A stretch of 56,106 nt of DNA from an uncultured Oscillospiraceae bacterium (GCA_947624065.1 CANQIO010000008.1:1-56106), one strand, 5' to 3'. Shown: positions 45,724-53,763, numbered from the stretch's first letter. The notes: generated by a model from the letters alone, not told the origin. Numbers and translations: made by a program.

Positions 45724-46675
45724 CGTCCCGCTCCCCCCGGATGGGCATGCCGATGGTCTGGGCCACGATGAACCGGTGGCGGCCCTTCACTTCCTCGTAT
45801 ATCTTGGCAATGTATCCGCCGATGATGCCCAAGCTCAGCATGACGATGGAGCCGGTGATCAGCTGGATCAGGATCACCGTGGTGAAGCCCTCTACCGCCC
45901 GGTGGGTGATATAGGTGACCAGGCATTCGATCCCCTGGACCACCGACAGGATCAGGAACAGCACGCCCATCGCCGTCACCAGGTGCAGGGGCTTGGTGGT
46001 GAAGGAGACGATGCTGTTCAAGGCGTATTTGATGAGGCTCCAGGTGGTCCATTTGCTCTCTCCGCGGACCCGCTCCTGAACGCGATAGCCCACCGTGCAG
46101 CTCTTATAGCCGACCCAGCCGGACAGAGCCCGGAAAAAGGTGCTGCGCTCCGGCAGGGAGACCAGCGCGTCCACCGCCTTGCGGTCCAGCAGCTTAAAGT
46201 CCGAGGTCTGGCGCATGTCCATCTTCACCGCCGCGCTCATCAGCCTGTAGAACAGCGCCGACATGCCCTTATGAAAAACGCTCTCCCGGCCCCGGTCCTC
46301 CTTGACGCCTTCGATGACCTCATAGCCGCTCTCCCACAGCCTGTACATCTCCACCAGCGTCTCTATCGGGTGCTGCATGTCGCCGTCCATCACCGCGCAG
46401 CAATCCCCTGCGGCGGTCTGCAGGCCGGCAAAAATGGCCGCCTCCTTGCCAAAATTGCGGGAGAAACGGATGCCCCGGACCATATCCCACTCCGCCGCGG
46501 CCGCGCCGATCTCCGCCCAGGTGCCGTCCGAGGAGCCATCGTCCACAAAATAGACCGCCGCGCGGATCTTCTCCCGCTCCAGCGTCTGGCGCAGCGCCTG
46601 AGCCATGGGCCGCACATTGGCCGCTTCGTTGTAAGCGGGAATGACGACGGAAAGGCTCTCCTTTTCTGTACTCAT
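45710..46675 (-). CDS. GT2 polyprenyl-phosphate glycosyltransferase, GtrB/CsbB-like (minus arm)
   Basis: 321 residues. SVVIPAYNEAANV, VDDGSSDGT, VMDGDMQHP with metal ligands, KEDRGRES and the DFKLLDRKAVDAL block; two C-terminal membrane helices (about 235-260 and 270-300). Loads a sugar onto undecaprenyl phosphate for transfer outside the cell. First gene of the minus arm, directly under a perfect promoter. ATG 46675 follows GGGAGGAA. Confidence 0.9.
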   Translation of the reverse strand: MSTEKESLSVVIPAYNEAANVRPMAQALRQTLEREKIRAAVYFVDDGSSDGTWAEIGAAAAEWDMVRGIRFSRNFGKEAAIFAGLQTAAGDCCAVMDGDMQHPIETLVEMYRLWESGYEVIEGVKEDRGRESVFHKGMSALFYRLMSAAVKMDMRQTSDFKLLDRKAVDALVSLPERSTFFRALSGWVGYKSCTVGYRVQERVRGESKWTTWSLIKYALNSIVSFTTKPLHLVTAMGVLFLILSVVQGIECLVTYITHRAVEGFTTVILIQLITGSIVMLSLGIIGGYIAKIYEEVKGRHRFIVAQTIGMPIRGERDDDAL

Positions 46676-46708
46676 GCTCGTTCCTCCCGGACTGGTTTGC
46701 TTCTCCAC

Positions 46709-46737
46709 ATTATAATTCGTATGGGAAAGGCTGTCAA
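46709..46737 (-). promoter_or_regulatory. Perfect consensus promoter of the minus arm
   Basis: Minus strand TTGACA (46732-46737), 17-bp spacer, TATAAT (46709-46714). Thirty-three bases upstream of the GT2 ATG. Confidence 0.9.
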
Positions 46738-46748
46738 GAAAGTCGAAA

Positions 46749-46772
46749 GCGGCGCCGCAAACGCGGCGCCGC
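46749..46772 (-). terminator. Terminator of the lipoprotein gene
   Basis: Two copies of the self-complementary GCGGCGCCGC separated by AAAC; on the minus strand followed by TTTCGACTTTCTT. The promoter of the next operon begins eleven bases beyond the hairpin. Confidence 0.7.
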
Positions 46773-46787
46773 AGGCGGTTATGTGGT

Positions 46788-47225
46788 TCAGAACGCGCCC
46801 ATGACGATCTCTTTGCCGTCCGGATAGCGGAGGGTGGAGACGACGAAGCCGTCATAGTACAGCATGCCGTCCTCTGCGCCGGAGTCAGGCGCGATGCAGC
46901 TGGCGGTATACTCGGAGCTCTTGGGCTCCCCAATGGCCTTGATGAGTTCGGAGACGTCCTTGCCCTGCAGCTCGAGGGCCTTCTTGGCCTCCTCGCTGTC
47001 CAGATTGGACGCGCCCACGCTCAGATCGGCATTGGGGGCGTTATTCTCATCGGCGGTGAGCATCCCGTTTTCGTCATCCTCCCCGGCGGGGGGCGCCGTC
47101 ACGGTGGGCAGCTCCGTGGTCTGGGGCTCCTCGGTGGGCTGGGCGGCTTCCTGCTTCCCGCCGCCGCAGGCGGCCAGCGTCAGCAGCATGCAGCATATCA
47201 ACGCCATGATCCACGTTTTCTTCAT
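46788..47225 (-). CDS. Small secreted lipoprotein, function unknown
   Basis: 145 residues. Lipoprotein signal: MKKTW start, hydrophobic core and LAAC lipobox with the lipidated Cys near residue 20. Then an acidic Thr/Glu/Pro-rich linker, and a domain of about 80 residues (DVSELIKAIGEPKSSEY through the C terminus) with one Cys and a YYDGFVV stretch, which recalls small bacterial BLIP/SmpA-like folds but is not assignable. ATG 47225 is favoured by GGAG at eight bases; a TTG two codons upstream lacks spacing. Own promoter and terminator. Confidence 0.8.
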   Translation of the reverse strand: MKKTWIMALICCMLLTLAACGGGKQEAAQPTEEPQTTELPTVTAPPAGEDDENGMLTADENNAPNADLSVGASNLDSEEAKKALELQGKDVSELIKAIGEPKSSEYTASCIAPDSGAEDGMLYYDGFVVSTLRYPDGKEIVMGAF

Positions 47226-47275
47226 GGTCAAATCTCCTTTGCATAGTAAAATCGCGGTTTAAAAACGCTTTTCGT

Positions 47276-47304
47276 ATTATACCCGATAAGACATAGTGTG
47301 TCAA
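47276..47304 (-). promoter_or_regulatory. Perfect consensus promoter of the lipoprotein gene
   Basis: Minus strand TTGACA (47299-47304), 17-bp spacer, TATAAT (47276-47281). Predicts very strong transcription of the small lipoprotein. Confidence 0.9.
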
Positions 47305-47340
47305 GTTTCCCGCCCCTTATACCGCCGGGGCACATATGAC

Positions 47341-47369
47341 TTGTTCTGCGGGGGCAACTCTGCTATAAT
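47341..47369 (+). promoter_or_regulatory. Promoter of the second yfhO-like gene
   Basis: TTGTTC (47341-47346), 17-bp spacer ending in TGC, TATAAT (47364-47369). Divergent from the lipoprotein promoter. Confidence 0.8.
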
Positions 47370-47416
47370 TATTAACTACCATAATAATCTACATCACCGC
47401 ATCTCAGGGGGCGCCT

Positions 47417-49978
47417 ATGGACCGCAGGCCGAAAAAAAGCCTCATATTGCTCTGCTCGTTCCTGCTGCCGGCGGGGACGATGGCTCTGGTGTTCCTGCTG
47501 GACGGCATCTGCCCCTTCGGCAGCCGGAGCCTGGGCATGCTGGACATGTCCCATCAGTACGCCGCCATTTTGAGCTCCCTTCGGGACCTGATCTCCGGCA
47601 AGGCCAGCCCCCTGTATCTGCCCAGCATGGTCCTGGGCGGGAACATGATGGGCGTGCTCGCCTACTATCTCATGAGCCCGCTGAACCTGGTGACGTGCCT
47701 GTTCCCCCGGGAGGGCCTGCTGACGGCGGTGAGCCTGCTGTACATCCTGCGGGTGGGACTGTGCGGGCTGACCATGGCGGTCTACTGCGGACGGCGCCGG
47801 GGCTACGGCTGGCGGATACTGGTCCCCGCGGCGGCCTACGGCCTGATGGCCTATATGACCGCCTACGCCATCGGCTATCTGTGGCAGGACTGCGTGATCC
47901 TGCTTCCCCTGGCCGCGCTGGGCATCGCCCGTCTGGCGGAGGGGCGCGGCCGGTGGCTGTATGTGCTGAGTCTGGCGGGCGCGCTGGCGATAAACTTCTA
48001 TATCGGCTATATCCTGTGCCTGTTCGCGGTGCTGTTTTTCCTCTTTGAGCTGTTCTCCGTTCCCGGCCGGAAATGGCTGCGGCGGATGGCGGAGTTCGCT
48101 CTGTCCAGCCTGGCGGCAGGCGCGCTGGCGGCGGTGGTGCTGCTGCCAGCGGTCATGTCCTTGGCGGGCGGCAAGGCCGGCGTGGCCACCCAGGCGCTGA
48201 CGCTGACGGCCAAGTTCCCGCTGCCGGAGCTCTTCTCCAAGCTCTTTGCCGGCGCTTTTGATTACGAGGAGCTGACCCCGCTGGGCCTGCCCAACATCTT
48301 CTGCGGAACGGTGACGCTGTGCCTGGCGGTGCTGTATCTTCTCAGCGCCTGCGCATCCCGCCGGCGGCGGTCCATGGGGGCGGGGCTCGTCCTGATCCTG
48401 GTGCTGTCCTTCTGGCTGTCGGCGCCGGATCTGGTCTGGCACGGGATGAACGTGCCCTCCTGGTATAACTACCGCTACAGCTTCCTACTCAGCTTCCTGC
48501 TCGCCGCCGGGGCCGACGCCGTTCTGGCGGACCTGCGGCAGGGCACGCGCGCATGGCACCTGTTCGTCCCCCCGGCGGTGGTCGCGCTGTTCGCCGCTCT
48601 GGCTTTCCTGGGCAGGAGCTACCGGTTCATCGACGGCTCCGCCGCCTGGGAGGGGATCGCCACGGCGGCTGCCTGCAGCGGGGCGCTCCTGCTGCTCCTG
48701 CGCCCGGCGGAGAAGCGCCGGGGTCTTGCCGCCATGGCGGCGGCGCTGCTGCTGACGCTGCACATGGCAGAGCTGGGCCAGAACGCCGTCATCACCCTCT
48801 CCGAGCTGACGGCCACCTCCTGCGACCCGGCCCAGTGGGCCCAGTACGTCTCCCAGAAGGAGGCGGCCCTGGCCCTGGCCGATACGGGCGATACGTTCCG
48901 GCGGGTGGAGAGCCCGGACAGCTTCTCCATGGACCGGTGCGAGCCCATGCTGTTCGGCTATGACGGCATCAGCCACTACAGCTCCAACATCTCCCAAAAG
49001 AGCCTGGACTTTCTGGAAAAGCTGGGCCTGACCCGGTATACGGACCTGTTCGCCCTGTATGACAGCGGTGTCACCGCCGCGGCGGACAGCCTGCTGGCCG
49101 TCCGGTATGTGGCAGCGTCCAAGCTGCCCAAGGCGTACGTCCCCGTCGGGTCCGGCGGGACCTACTCCGTCTGGGAGGACCCGTACGCCCTGCCCATGGG
49201 CTGGACGGCGGACGGCGCTTTTGCCGCCCCGGCGCAGGAGGCCGACTGCTTTGGCTACCTCCAGACCCTGTATGCCGCTGCTGCGCCGGAGGTGGGGCAG
49301 GCGCTCTATATCCCCGCGGCGGTGGACGATACCGCCCTGGAGGGCATGACCGCCGGACCTGACGGCGTCCTCACCGGCGAGGGCTCCGTCACCTATACCC
49401 TGACCGCCCAGGCGGACGGCCCCCTCTACGGCCAGATCCGGGTCCAGGGCTTTCCCGGCCTGATGGTTTTCGTGAACGGCCAATACAGCGACTATCAGGC
49501 CTATTACGCCACCGCCCAGATGAACGGCAGCCTCTATCTGGGCTCCTTCTCCGCCGGCGAGACCGTGACCGTCCAGGTCCAGGCCCACTCCGACGTGACC
49601 ATCGACGCTGCCGCCTTCGTCACAGAAAGCATGGCCGCCCTGGCGGCCTATCACGACGCGCTGGCCGCGGGCGGCTGCGAGCTGACGAAGCTCTCCGGCT
49701 CCCGCTTTGCCGGCTCCTTCACCACCGGCGAAGGGGACTCCCTGCTGGTGCTGACGCTGCCCTATGACGACGCCTGGCGCGTCACGCTGGACGGCGCGCC
49801 GGTCCTGCCCATAGAGGTCCAGGGCTGCCTGATGGCCATTCCCGTGGCGGCCGGGAGCCATACGCTGCAGATGCGCTATATCCCCGCGGGGCTCATCCCC
49901 GGCGCGGTCATCAGCGCGGCGGCGGCCGCGGCCTGTGTCACGGCGGCGCTGCTCCAGCGGCGGAAGAGAAAAGCATAA
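47417..49978 (+). CDS. YfhO-family membrane glycosyltransferase-like protein (second copy)
   Basis: 853 residues with the same architecture as the 26713 gene: N-terminal helix, acidic extracellular loop (LGMLDMSHQYAA), about a dozen helices to residue 460, a large extracellular region to about 810 and a final helix followed by a Lys/Arg-rich tail. Sequence similarity to the first copy is limited to the family core, so they are not a recent duplication. Likely to transfer a polyprenyl-phosphate-linked sugar to an extracellular polymer. ATG 47417; own promoter and terminator. Confidence 0.8.
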   Translation: MDRRPKKSLILLCSFLLPAGTMALVFLLDGICPFGSRSLGMLDMSHQYAAILSSLRDLISGKASPLYLPSMVLGGNMMGVLAYYLMSPLNLVTCLFPREGLLTAVSLLYILRVGLCGLTMAVYCGRRRGYGWRILVPAAAYGLMAYMTAYAIGYLWQDCVILLPLAALGIARLAEGRGRWLYVLSLAGALAINFYIGYILCLFAVLFFLFELFSVPGRKWLRRMAEFALSSLAAGALAAVVLLPAVMSLAGGKAGVATQALTLTAKFPLPELFSKLFAGAFDYEELTPLGLPNIFCGTVTLCLAVLYLLSACASRRRRSMGAGLVLILVLSFWLSAPDLVWHGMNVPSWYNYRYSFLLSFLLAAGADAVLADLRQGTRAWHLFVPPAVVALFAALAFLGRSYRFIDGSAAWEGIATAAACSGALLLLLRPAEKRRGLAAMAAALLLTLHMAELGQNAVITLSELTATSCDPAQWAQYVSQKEAALALADTGDTFRRVESPDSFSMDRCEPMLFGYDGISHYSSNISQKSLDFLEKLGLTRYTDLFALYDSGVTAAADSLLAVRYVAASKLPKAYVPVGSGGTYSVWEDPYALPMGWTADGAFAAPAQEADCFGYLQTLYAAAAPEVGQALYIPAAVDDTALEGMTAGPDGVLTGEGSVTYTLTAQADGPLYGQIRVQGFPGLMVFVNGQYSDYQAYYATAQMNGSLYLGSFSAGETVTVQVQAHSDVTIDAAAFVTESMAALAAYHDALAAGGCELTKLSGSRFAGSFTTGEGDSLLVLTLPYDDAWRVTLDGAPVLPIEVQGCLMAIPVAAGSHTLQMRYIPAGLIPGAVISAAAAAACVTAALLQRRKRKA

Positions 49979-50014
49979 AAAGGGCCCGGACGGTTTTCGC
50001 CGTCCGGGCTTTGC
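49978..50014. terminator. Bidirectional terminator between yfhO-like gene 2 and the sortase gene
   Basis: GCCCGGACGG / CCGTCCGGGC, TTTTCG loop; A-tract on the left, so on the minus strand it ends in TTTTT, and CTTTG on the right. Confidence 0.85.
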
Positions 50015-50023
50015 GCGTCAAGT

Positions 50024-51322
50024 TCAGTCGATGGGGACCAGCATCCCGTGGACCAGGAACCGGGGGTCGTTGTAGTTGGCCGAGTAGTCGCAGGTGGACA
50101 TGGTGATCAGCTGGTAAGATGTGGAGACCGACGCCTTCGTCCAGAAGAAGGAGCTGGACGTGATCTGGTTGAGATAGTTCGAGTAGTCGGTGTCGTTGGC
50201 AAAATACCCCGGGAAGTTGGACCACGTAGACTCCACGATGTGGGCCGCGATCAGGTCGATCCGGTAATTCTGGGTGGGCGTCATATAGTACATCACCGGG
50301 TGCTGCTCATAATAGGACTGGTCCACGTATTTTTGCAGGCAGGCAAACATGGAGCCGTCCTTCATGTTATGCCCCCAGATGATGAAGTTGCTGTGGATCA
50401 CGCCCGCGGTGGAGGACGGGTCGGCGAACAGGGACCCGGCGGTGTTGGGCTGTTTGTCCCAGCCGCGGTGGAGGTAAAATTCGTTGTCCGAGGTCTGCAT
50501 CACCGGATAGGAGATGCCGTCCGGATCATAGATCCAGCCGATCACATCGCTGTTCTGGCTCCGGAGCAGGTCCCAGTCCACCTGGAAGGGGACCTCCGAC
50601 TGGACCGTGGTCTGCTGGCCGGCGTTGGGGTCCGGCGTGGCGCCCGGCGGCAGCGTGGCCTCTGGCTCCGCCAGATCCGACAGGGCCTGGTCGGCCAGGG
50701 TGTTATAGGCGGAGCGGTCGCGCTGGTAGTTGAGCATCACGCTCACCAGCTTGCCGCCGGCCACCACCACGCCTACCACCAGCACCACCACCAGGATGAT
50801 CAGCGGCAGGCTCTGCTGCCCGCGGCGGCGACGGCGCTGGTACGCGGGGGGCGCCACCTCCACGCGGCGGGACCGGGGCTGCTGCGGGGGACGGTCGTAG
50901 TAATACTGCTCCTGACGGGATGCGCGGCCATAGCGGGCATCCTGCCGGGGGGCGCGGCCGTAGTCTTGATCGTAATAGGGGTCCTGCTGGGGCGCCCGGT
51001 CATAGCGGGGCGTCCGCTGAGGCACCCGGTCGTAGTCCTGATCGTAATAAGGGTCCTGCTGAGGCGCCCGGTCATAGCGAGGCGCCTGCCGGGACGGGGC
51101 CGGCTGGCGGCGGGGCTGGGAGGGCTCCTCCTCCCAGTCCTGATCATACCGGACGGAACGGGCAGGCTGTGCAGGCTGCTGGCGGGCCGGCTGCGAGCGC
51201 CGGGGCGGGACGTATTCCTCTTCCTCCTCCCACACCGGCTCCTGACGGGCGCTCTGGCGGCGGGCAGGCCGGCCAGACCGCACTTGATCGCTCTTTGGTA
51301 AGTGACGTCCACCTTCCGCCAT
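50024..51322 (-). CDS. srtB: Class B sortase with long tandem-repeat cytoplasmic N-terminal tail
   Basis: 432 residues. The catalytic set of class B sortases is present: H318 in IIWGHNMKDG, C411 in MSTCDYS and R421 in DPRFLVHG. A membrane helix at about 170-195 (LPLIILVVVLVVGVVVAGG) orients the enzyme outward. The preceding 170 residues are unusual: Arg/Gln/Pro/Asp/Tyr-rich with a 24-residue repeat (RYDRAPQQDPYYDQDY unit). Sortase B usually anchors proteins with NPxTN-like signals; none was seen in this window. ATG 51322 follows AAGGAGG. Confidence 0.92.
   Translation of the reverse strand: MAEGGRHLPKSDQVRSGRPARRQSARQEPVWEEEEEYVPPRRSQPARQQPAQPARSVRYDQDWEEEPSQPRRQPAPSRQAPRYDRAPQQDPYYDQDYDRVPQRTPRYDRAPQQDPYYDQDYGRAPRQDARYGRASRQEQYYYDRPPQQPRSRRVEVAPPAYQRRRRRGQQSLPLIILVVVLVVGVVVAGGKLVSVMLNYQRDRSAYNTLADQALSDLAEPEATLPPGATPDPNAGQQTTVQSEVPFQVDWDLLRSQNSDVIGWIYDPDGISYPVMQTSDNEFYLHRGWDKQPNTAGSLFADPSSTAGVIHSNFIIWGHNMKDGSMFACLQKYVDQSYYEQHPVMYYMTPTQNYRIDLIAAHIVESTWSNFPGYFANDTDYSNYLNQITSSSFFWTKASVSTSYQLITMSTCDYSANYNDPRFLVHGMLVPID
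50930..51085 (-). repeat. 72-bp coding tandem repeat in the sortase tail
   Basis: Two near-identical 72-bp units (for example the shared GTCCTGCT at 50981 and 51053) plus partial flanking copies encode the 24-residue Arg-Tyr-Asp-Arg-Ala-Pro repeat. In frame, so length changes would keep the protein intact. Confidence 0.75.
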
Positions 51323-51390
51323 GGCTGCCTCCTTCTCCCCTCCGCGCCGCTTCCCGCGGCGGGACGGTCATCGTTTTATGGATGGAAATC

Positions 51391-51419
51391 ACTATATCAC
51401 ATTTGTAACCGTTTTGCAA
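51391..51419 (-). promoter_or_regulatory. Sortase gene promoter (TTGCAA-17-TATAGT)
   Basis: Minus strand TTGCAA (51414-51419) and TATAGT (51391-51396), 17 bp apart, about 70 bp upstream of the sortase ATG. Confidence 0.65.
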
Positions 51420-51493
51420 TTATTATATGGAAACCTGTCGAAACTTTCGGAGGCAGTTTTTCTCTCCGTCTCCGGCTGCAGGGAGGTCATTCT

Positions 51494-51871
51494 ATGACAG
51501 ACGACGCGATTTTGTTCTTCGCCCAAAAGCCCGCGGCGGCGGCGCTGTATGAGGTCTTTGAGCGCCGGGTCCTGGCGGAGGTGGACGGCGTGCGCATCCG
51601 GGTGCAAAAGACGCAGATCTCCTTCTCCAACCGCCATCTCTTCGCCGCCGTGAGCCTGCTGCCGGTCCGGCCCAAGGCCCGGCGTCCGGATGTGTACATC
51701 ACCGTCACCTTTGGCCTGCGCCGGCGGCTGGACAGCCGGCGGATCGACGCCGTCTCCGAGCCCTATCCGGAGCGGTGGACGCACCATGTGCTCGTCGCCT
51801 CGGCGGAGGAGATCGACGACGAGCTGATGGCCTGGGTCCGGGAGGCCGCCCTGTTCGCGGCCATGAAATGA
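51494..51871 (+). CDS. DUF5655-like small cytoplasmic protein
   Basis: 125 residues, no membrane segment. KPAAAALYEVFERRVL, RVQKTQISFSNRHLFAAVSLLP and ITVTFGLRRRLDS resemble DUF5655 domains, thought to be DNA- or nucleotide-related but uncharacterised. The frame is open upstream; ATG 51494 with GGGAGG is chosen. Ends in a shared terminator. Confidence 0.7.
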   Translation: MTDDAILFFAQKPAAAALYEVFERRVLAEVDGVRIRVQKTQISFSNRHLFAAVSLLPVRPKARRPDVYITVTFGLRRRLDSRRIDAVSEPYPERWTHHVLVASAEEIDDELMAWVREAALFAAMK

Positions 51872-51900
51872 AAAGGGGCACGCTCACGCGCACCCCTTTT
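51871..51900. terminator. Bidirectional terminator
   Basis: AAAAGGGG / CCCCTTTT ends with an inner CGC / GCG pairing; works for the DUF5655-like gene and for the convergent membrane protein. Confidence 0.75.
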
Positions 51901-51915
51901 CACTTGTCTTGCGGA

Positions 51916-52311
51916 TCACTGAGCCTGCGGGCCCTTGAAGGCGCCCCAGACATACAGCACCGGCAGGACCAGCCCGGCAACGGCCGAGACGATGGCGGAG
52001 GTAGTGCCGCCCATGAACAGCGTGACGATCAGGCTGAGGCAGCCGCACACCAGGGAGATGATGCCCAGCACCTTGCAGCCGGTGAACTTCCCCTTCACGC
52101 CCAGGATGCCGGCCACCAGGTTATAGACGCTGCCGGCGATCAGGAGCACGCCCATGACGCCGCCGACAGCCAGGCCCACGCCCAGGCTCTCCGCCGCGCT
52201 GCCCAGCACCGCGCCGCCCAGGATCGAGACCACCAGGCCCAGCACGATGCCGATGACGCTGATCACAATAAGGATGATGCTCACCACATTCAAAAGACCG
52301 TTCGGTTTCAT
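51916..52311 (-). CDS. Small four-helix membrane protein, function unknown
   Basis: 131 residues with four hydrophobic segments (about 8-35, 45-68, 80-100, 103-125) and many glycines. A central KGKFTGCKVLGIISLV loop-helix recalls small DUF-type membrane proteins of Firmicutes, but no family is claimed. ATG 52311 follows AGGAGGAC. A 15-bp palindrome lies 43 bp upstream. Confidence 0.7.
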   Translation of the reverse strand: MKPNGLLNVVSIILIVISVIGIVLGLVVSILGGAVLGSAAESLGVGLAVGGVMGVLLIAGSVYNLVAGILGVKGKFTGCKVLGIISLVCGCLSLIVTLFMGGTTSAIVSAVAGLVLPVLYVWGAFKGPQAQ

Positions 52312-52354
52312 TTTTTGTCCTCCTCATTTCTATCTTGCAGGGACCCGTCAGGTC

Positions 52355-52369
52355 ATTAACGGTGTTAAT
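52355..52369. promoter_or_regulatory. Operator-like palindrome ATTAAC-GGT-GTTAAT
   Basis: Perfect 6-bp inverted repeat with a 3-base centre in the divergent region between the small membrane protein and the flavodiiron gene. AT-rich against a GC-rich background. Confidence 0.4.
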
Positions 52370-52434
52370 GTACCACGTTCAGCCGCAAAAAACAATCCTT
52401 TTACGAAAGAGTTAGGATCGGCCCCGCTCCCCGC

Positions 52435-52463
52435 TTTACAAACCCGGAGCAAAATGCTATATT
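52435..52463 (+). promoter_or_regulatory. Flavodiiron gene promoter (TTTACA-17-TATATT)
   Basis: TTTACA (52435-52440), 17-bp spacer ending TGC, TATATT (52458-52463); start codon at 52501. Confidence 0.65.
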
Positions 52464-52500
52464 TGAACCGAAATCACGCACGGAAGGATGAAAAACCGCT

Positions 52501-53664
52501 ATGGAGCATATCACTGATTCCATCGTCTACGTGGGCGTGGACGACAAGACCATCGACCTCTTCGAGAGCCAGTACCGCGTGCCCAACGGTATGGCTTACA
52601 ACTCCTACATCATCTTTGACGAGAAGATCGCCGTCATGGATACGGTGGACAAGCGGGGCGCCAAGGAGTGGCTGGCCAATGTGACCGAGGCCCTGGCCGG
52701 CAGGAAGCCCGACTATCTGGTCGTCCACCACATGGAGCCGGACCACGCCGGTTCCATCCAGCTGCTGGCCGAGCGCTACCCCGACATGAAGCTGGTGGGC
52801 AACAAAAAGACCTTCGTCATGATGGGCCAATTCTTCCCCTCCCTGCCCCTGGCCGAGGAGCGGCTGGTGACCGTGGGCGAGGAGGACACCCTCAGCCTTG
52901 GCAGCCACACCCTGACCTTCTTCCTGGCCCCCATGGTCCACTGGCCGGAGGCCATGGTGAGCTTTGAGCAGAGCGAGGGCGTGCTCTTCTCCGCGGACGC
53001 CTTCGGCAAGTTCGGCACCCGCGACGCCGACGAGGACTGGACCTGCGAGGCCCGGCGGTATTACTTCAACATCGTGGGCAAGTACGGCGGCCCGGTCCAG
53101 ACTCTTCTCAAGAAGCTCTCCGGCGCGGCGGTAAACGTCATCTGCCCGCTGCACGGGCCCATCCTCACCGAAAACCTGGGGTTTTATATCGGCAAGTACC
53201 AGCTTTGGAGCAGCTACCAGCCCGAGGACGACGGCGTCACCATCGCCTGCGCCTCCATCCACGGCAACACCATGCGCGCCGTGCACGAGCTGGCGGAGAT
53301 CCTCATCAAGAAGGGCGCCAAGAAGATCTCCATCTTCGATCTGAGCCGGGACGACATGGCCGAGGCCGTGGAGGACGCTTTCCGCTACGACAAGCTGATC
53401 CTGGCCGCCTCCAGCTATGACGGAGGCGTGTTCCCGCCCATGGACGATTTTTTGCACCACCTGGCCTCCAAGGCCTACCAGAACCGGAAGGTGGGCTACG
53501 TCCAGAACGGCTCCTGGGCTCCCAGCGCCCTCAAGACCATGAAGGCCGTCACCGCCGGGATGAAGGGACTGACCGAGGTGGAGCCCGCCGTCACCATCAC
53601 CTCCAGCCTCAAGCCGGCGGATATCCCCGCCCTGGAGGCCCTGGCCGACGCCATCCTGGCGTAA
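52501..53664 (+). CDS. FprA-type A flavodiiron protein (O2/NO reductase)
   Basis: 387 residues, the normal two-domain form. The metallo-beta-lactamase domain has the diiron ligands H77-x-E79-x-D81-H82 in HHMEPDHAGS, plus MVHWPEAM, SADAFG and CPLHGPIL. The flavodoxin domain starts near 253 with the FMN loop ASIHGNT. Reduces O2 to water (or NO to N2O) and protects strict anaerobes. ATG 52501 follows GGAAGGATG. Monocistronic with promoter and terminator. Confidence 0.95.
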   Translation: MEHITDSIVYVGVDDKTIDLFESQYRVPNGMAYNSYIIFDEKIAVMDTVDKRGAKEWLANVTEALAGRKPDYLVVHHMEPDHAGSIQLLAERYPDMKLVGNKKTFVMMGQFFPSLPLAEERLVTVGEEDTLSLGSHTLTFFLAPMVHWPEAMVSFEQSEGVLFSADAFGKFGTRDADEDWTCEARRYYFNIVGKYGGPVQTLLKKLSGAAVNVICPLHGPILTENLGFYIGKYQLWSSYQPEDDGVTIACASIHGNTMRAVHELAEILIKKGAKKISIFDLSRDDMAEAVEDAFRYDKLILAASSYDGGVFPPMDDFLHHLASKAYQNRKVGYVQNGSWAPSALKTMKAVTAGMKGLTEVEPAVTITSSLKPADIPALEALADAILA

Positions 53665-53681
53665 AAAAACTGCAGACCGTA

Positions 53682-53711
53682 CCCGCCGTCCATCGGACGG
53701 CGGGATTTTTT
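53682..53711 (+). terminator. Terminator after the flavodiiron gene
   Basis: CCCGCCGTCC / GGACGGCGGG, loop ATC, followed by ATTTTTT. Confidence 0.92.
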
Positions 53712-53722
53712 ATGATCTGCTA

Positions 53723-53763
53723 TTGACAAACTGTCCTTACTGTGTATACTGTATATGAACAGT
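53723..53763 (+). promoter_or_regulatory. Promoter and operator-like repeats of the GntR-ABC operon
   Basis: TTGACA (53723-53728), 16-bp spacer, TATACT (53745-53750). ACTGT occurs at 53730, 53739 and 53748, exactly 9 bp apart, and ACAGT at 53759-53763 forms an inverted pair with the last copy around ATATGA. The array covers the spacer, -10 and start site, as expected of an autoregulatory YtrA-type operator. Confidence 0.65.

Noticed and set aside
50930-51085. Evenly spaced repeats that at first looked like a CRISPR array
   Set aside because: The 72-bp repeats are in frame, contiguous without unique spacers, and encode the sortase tail.
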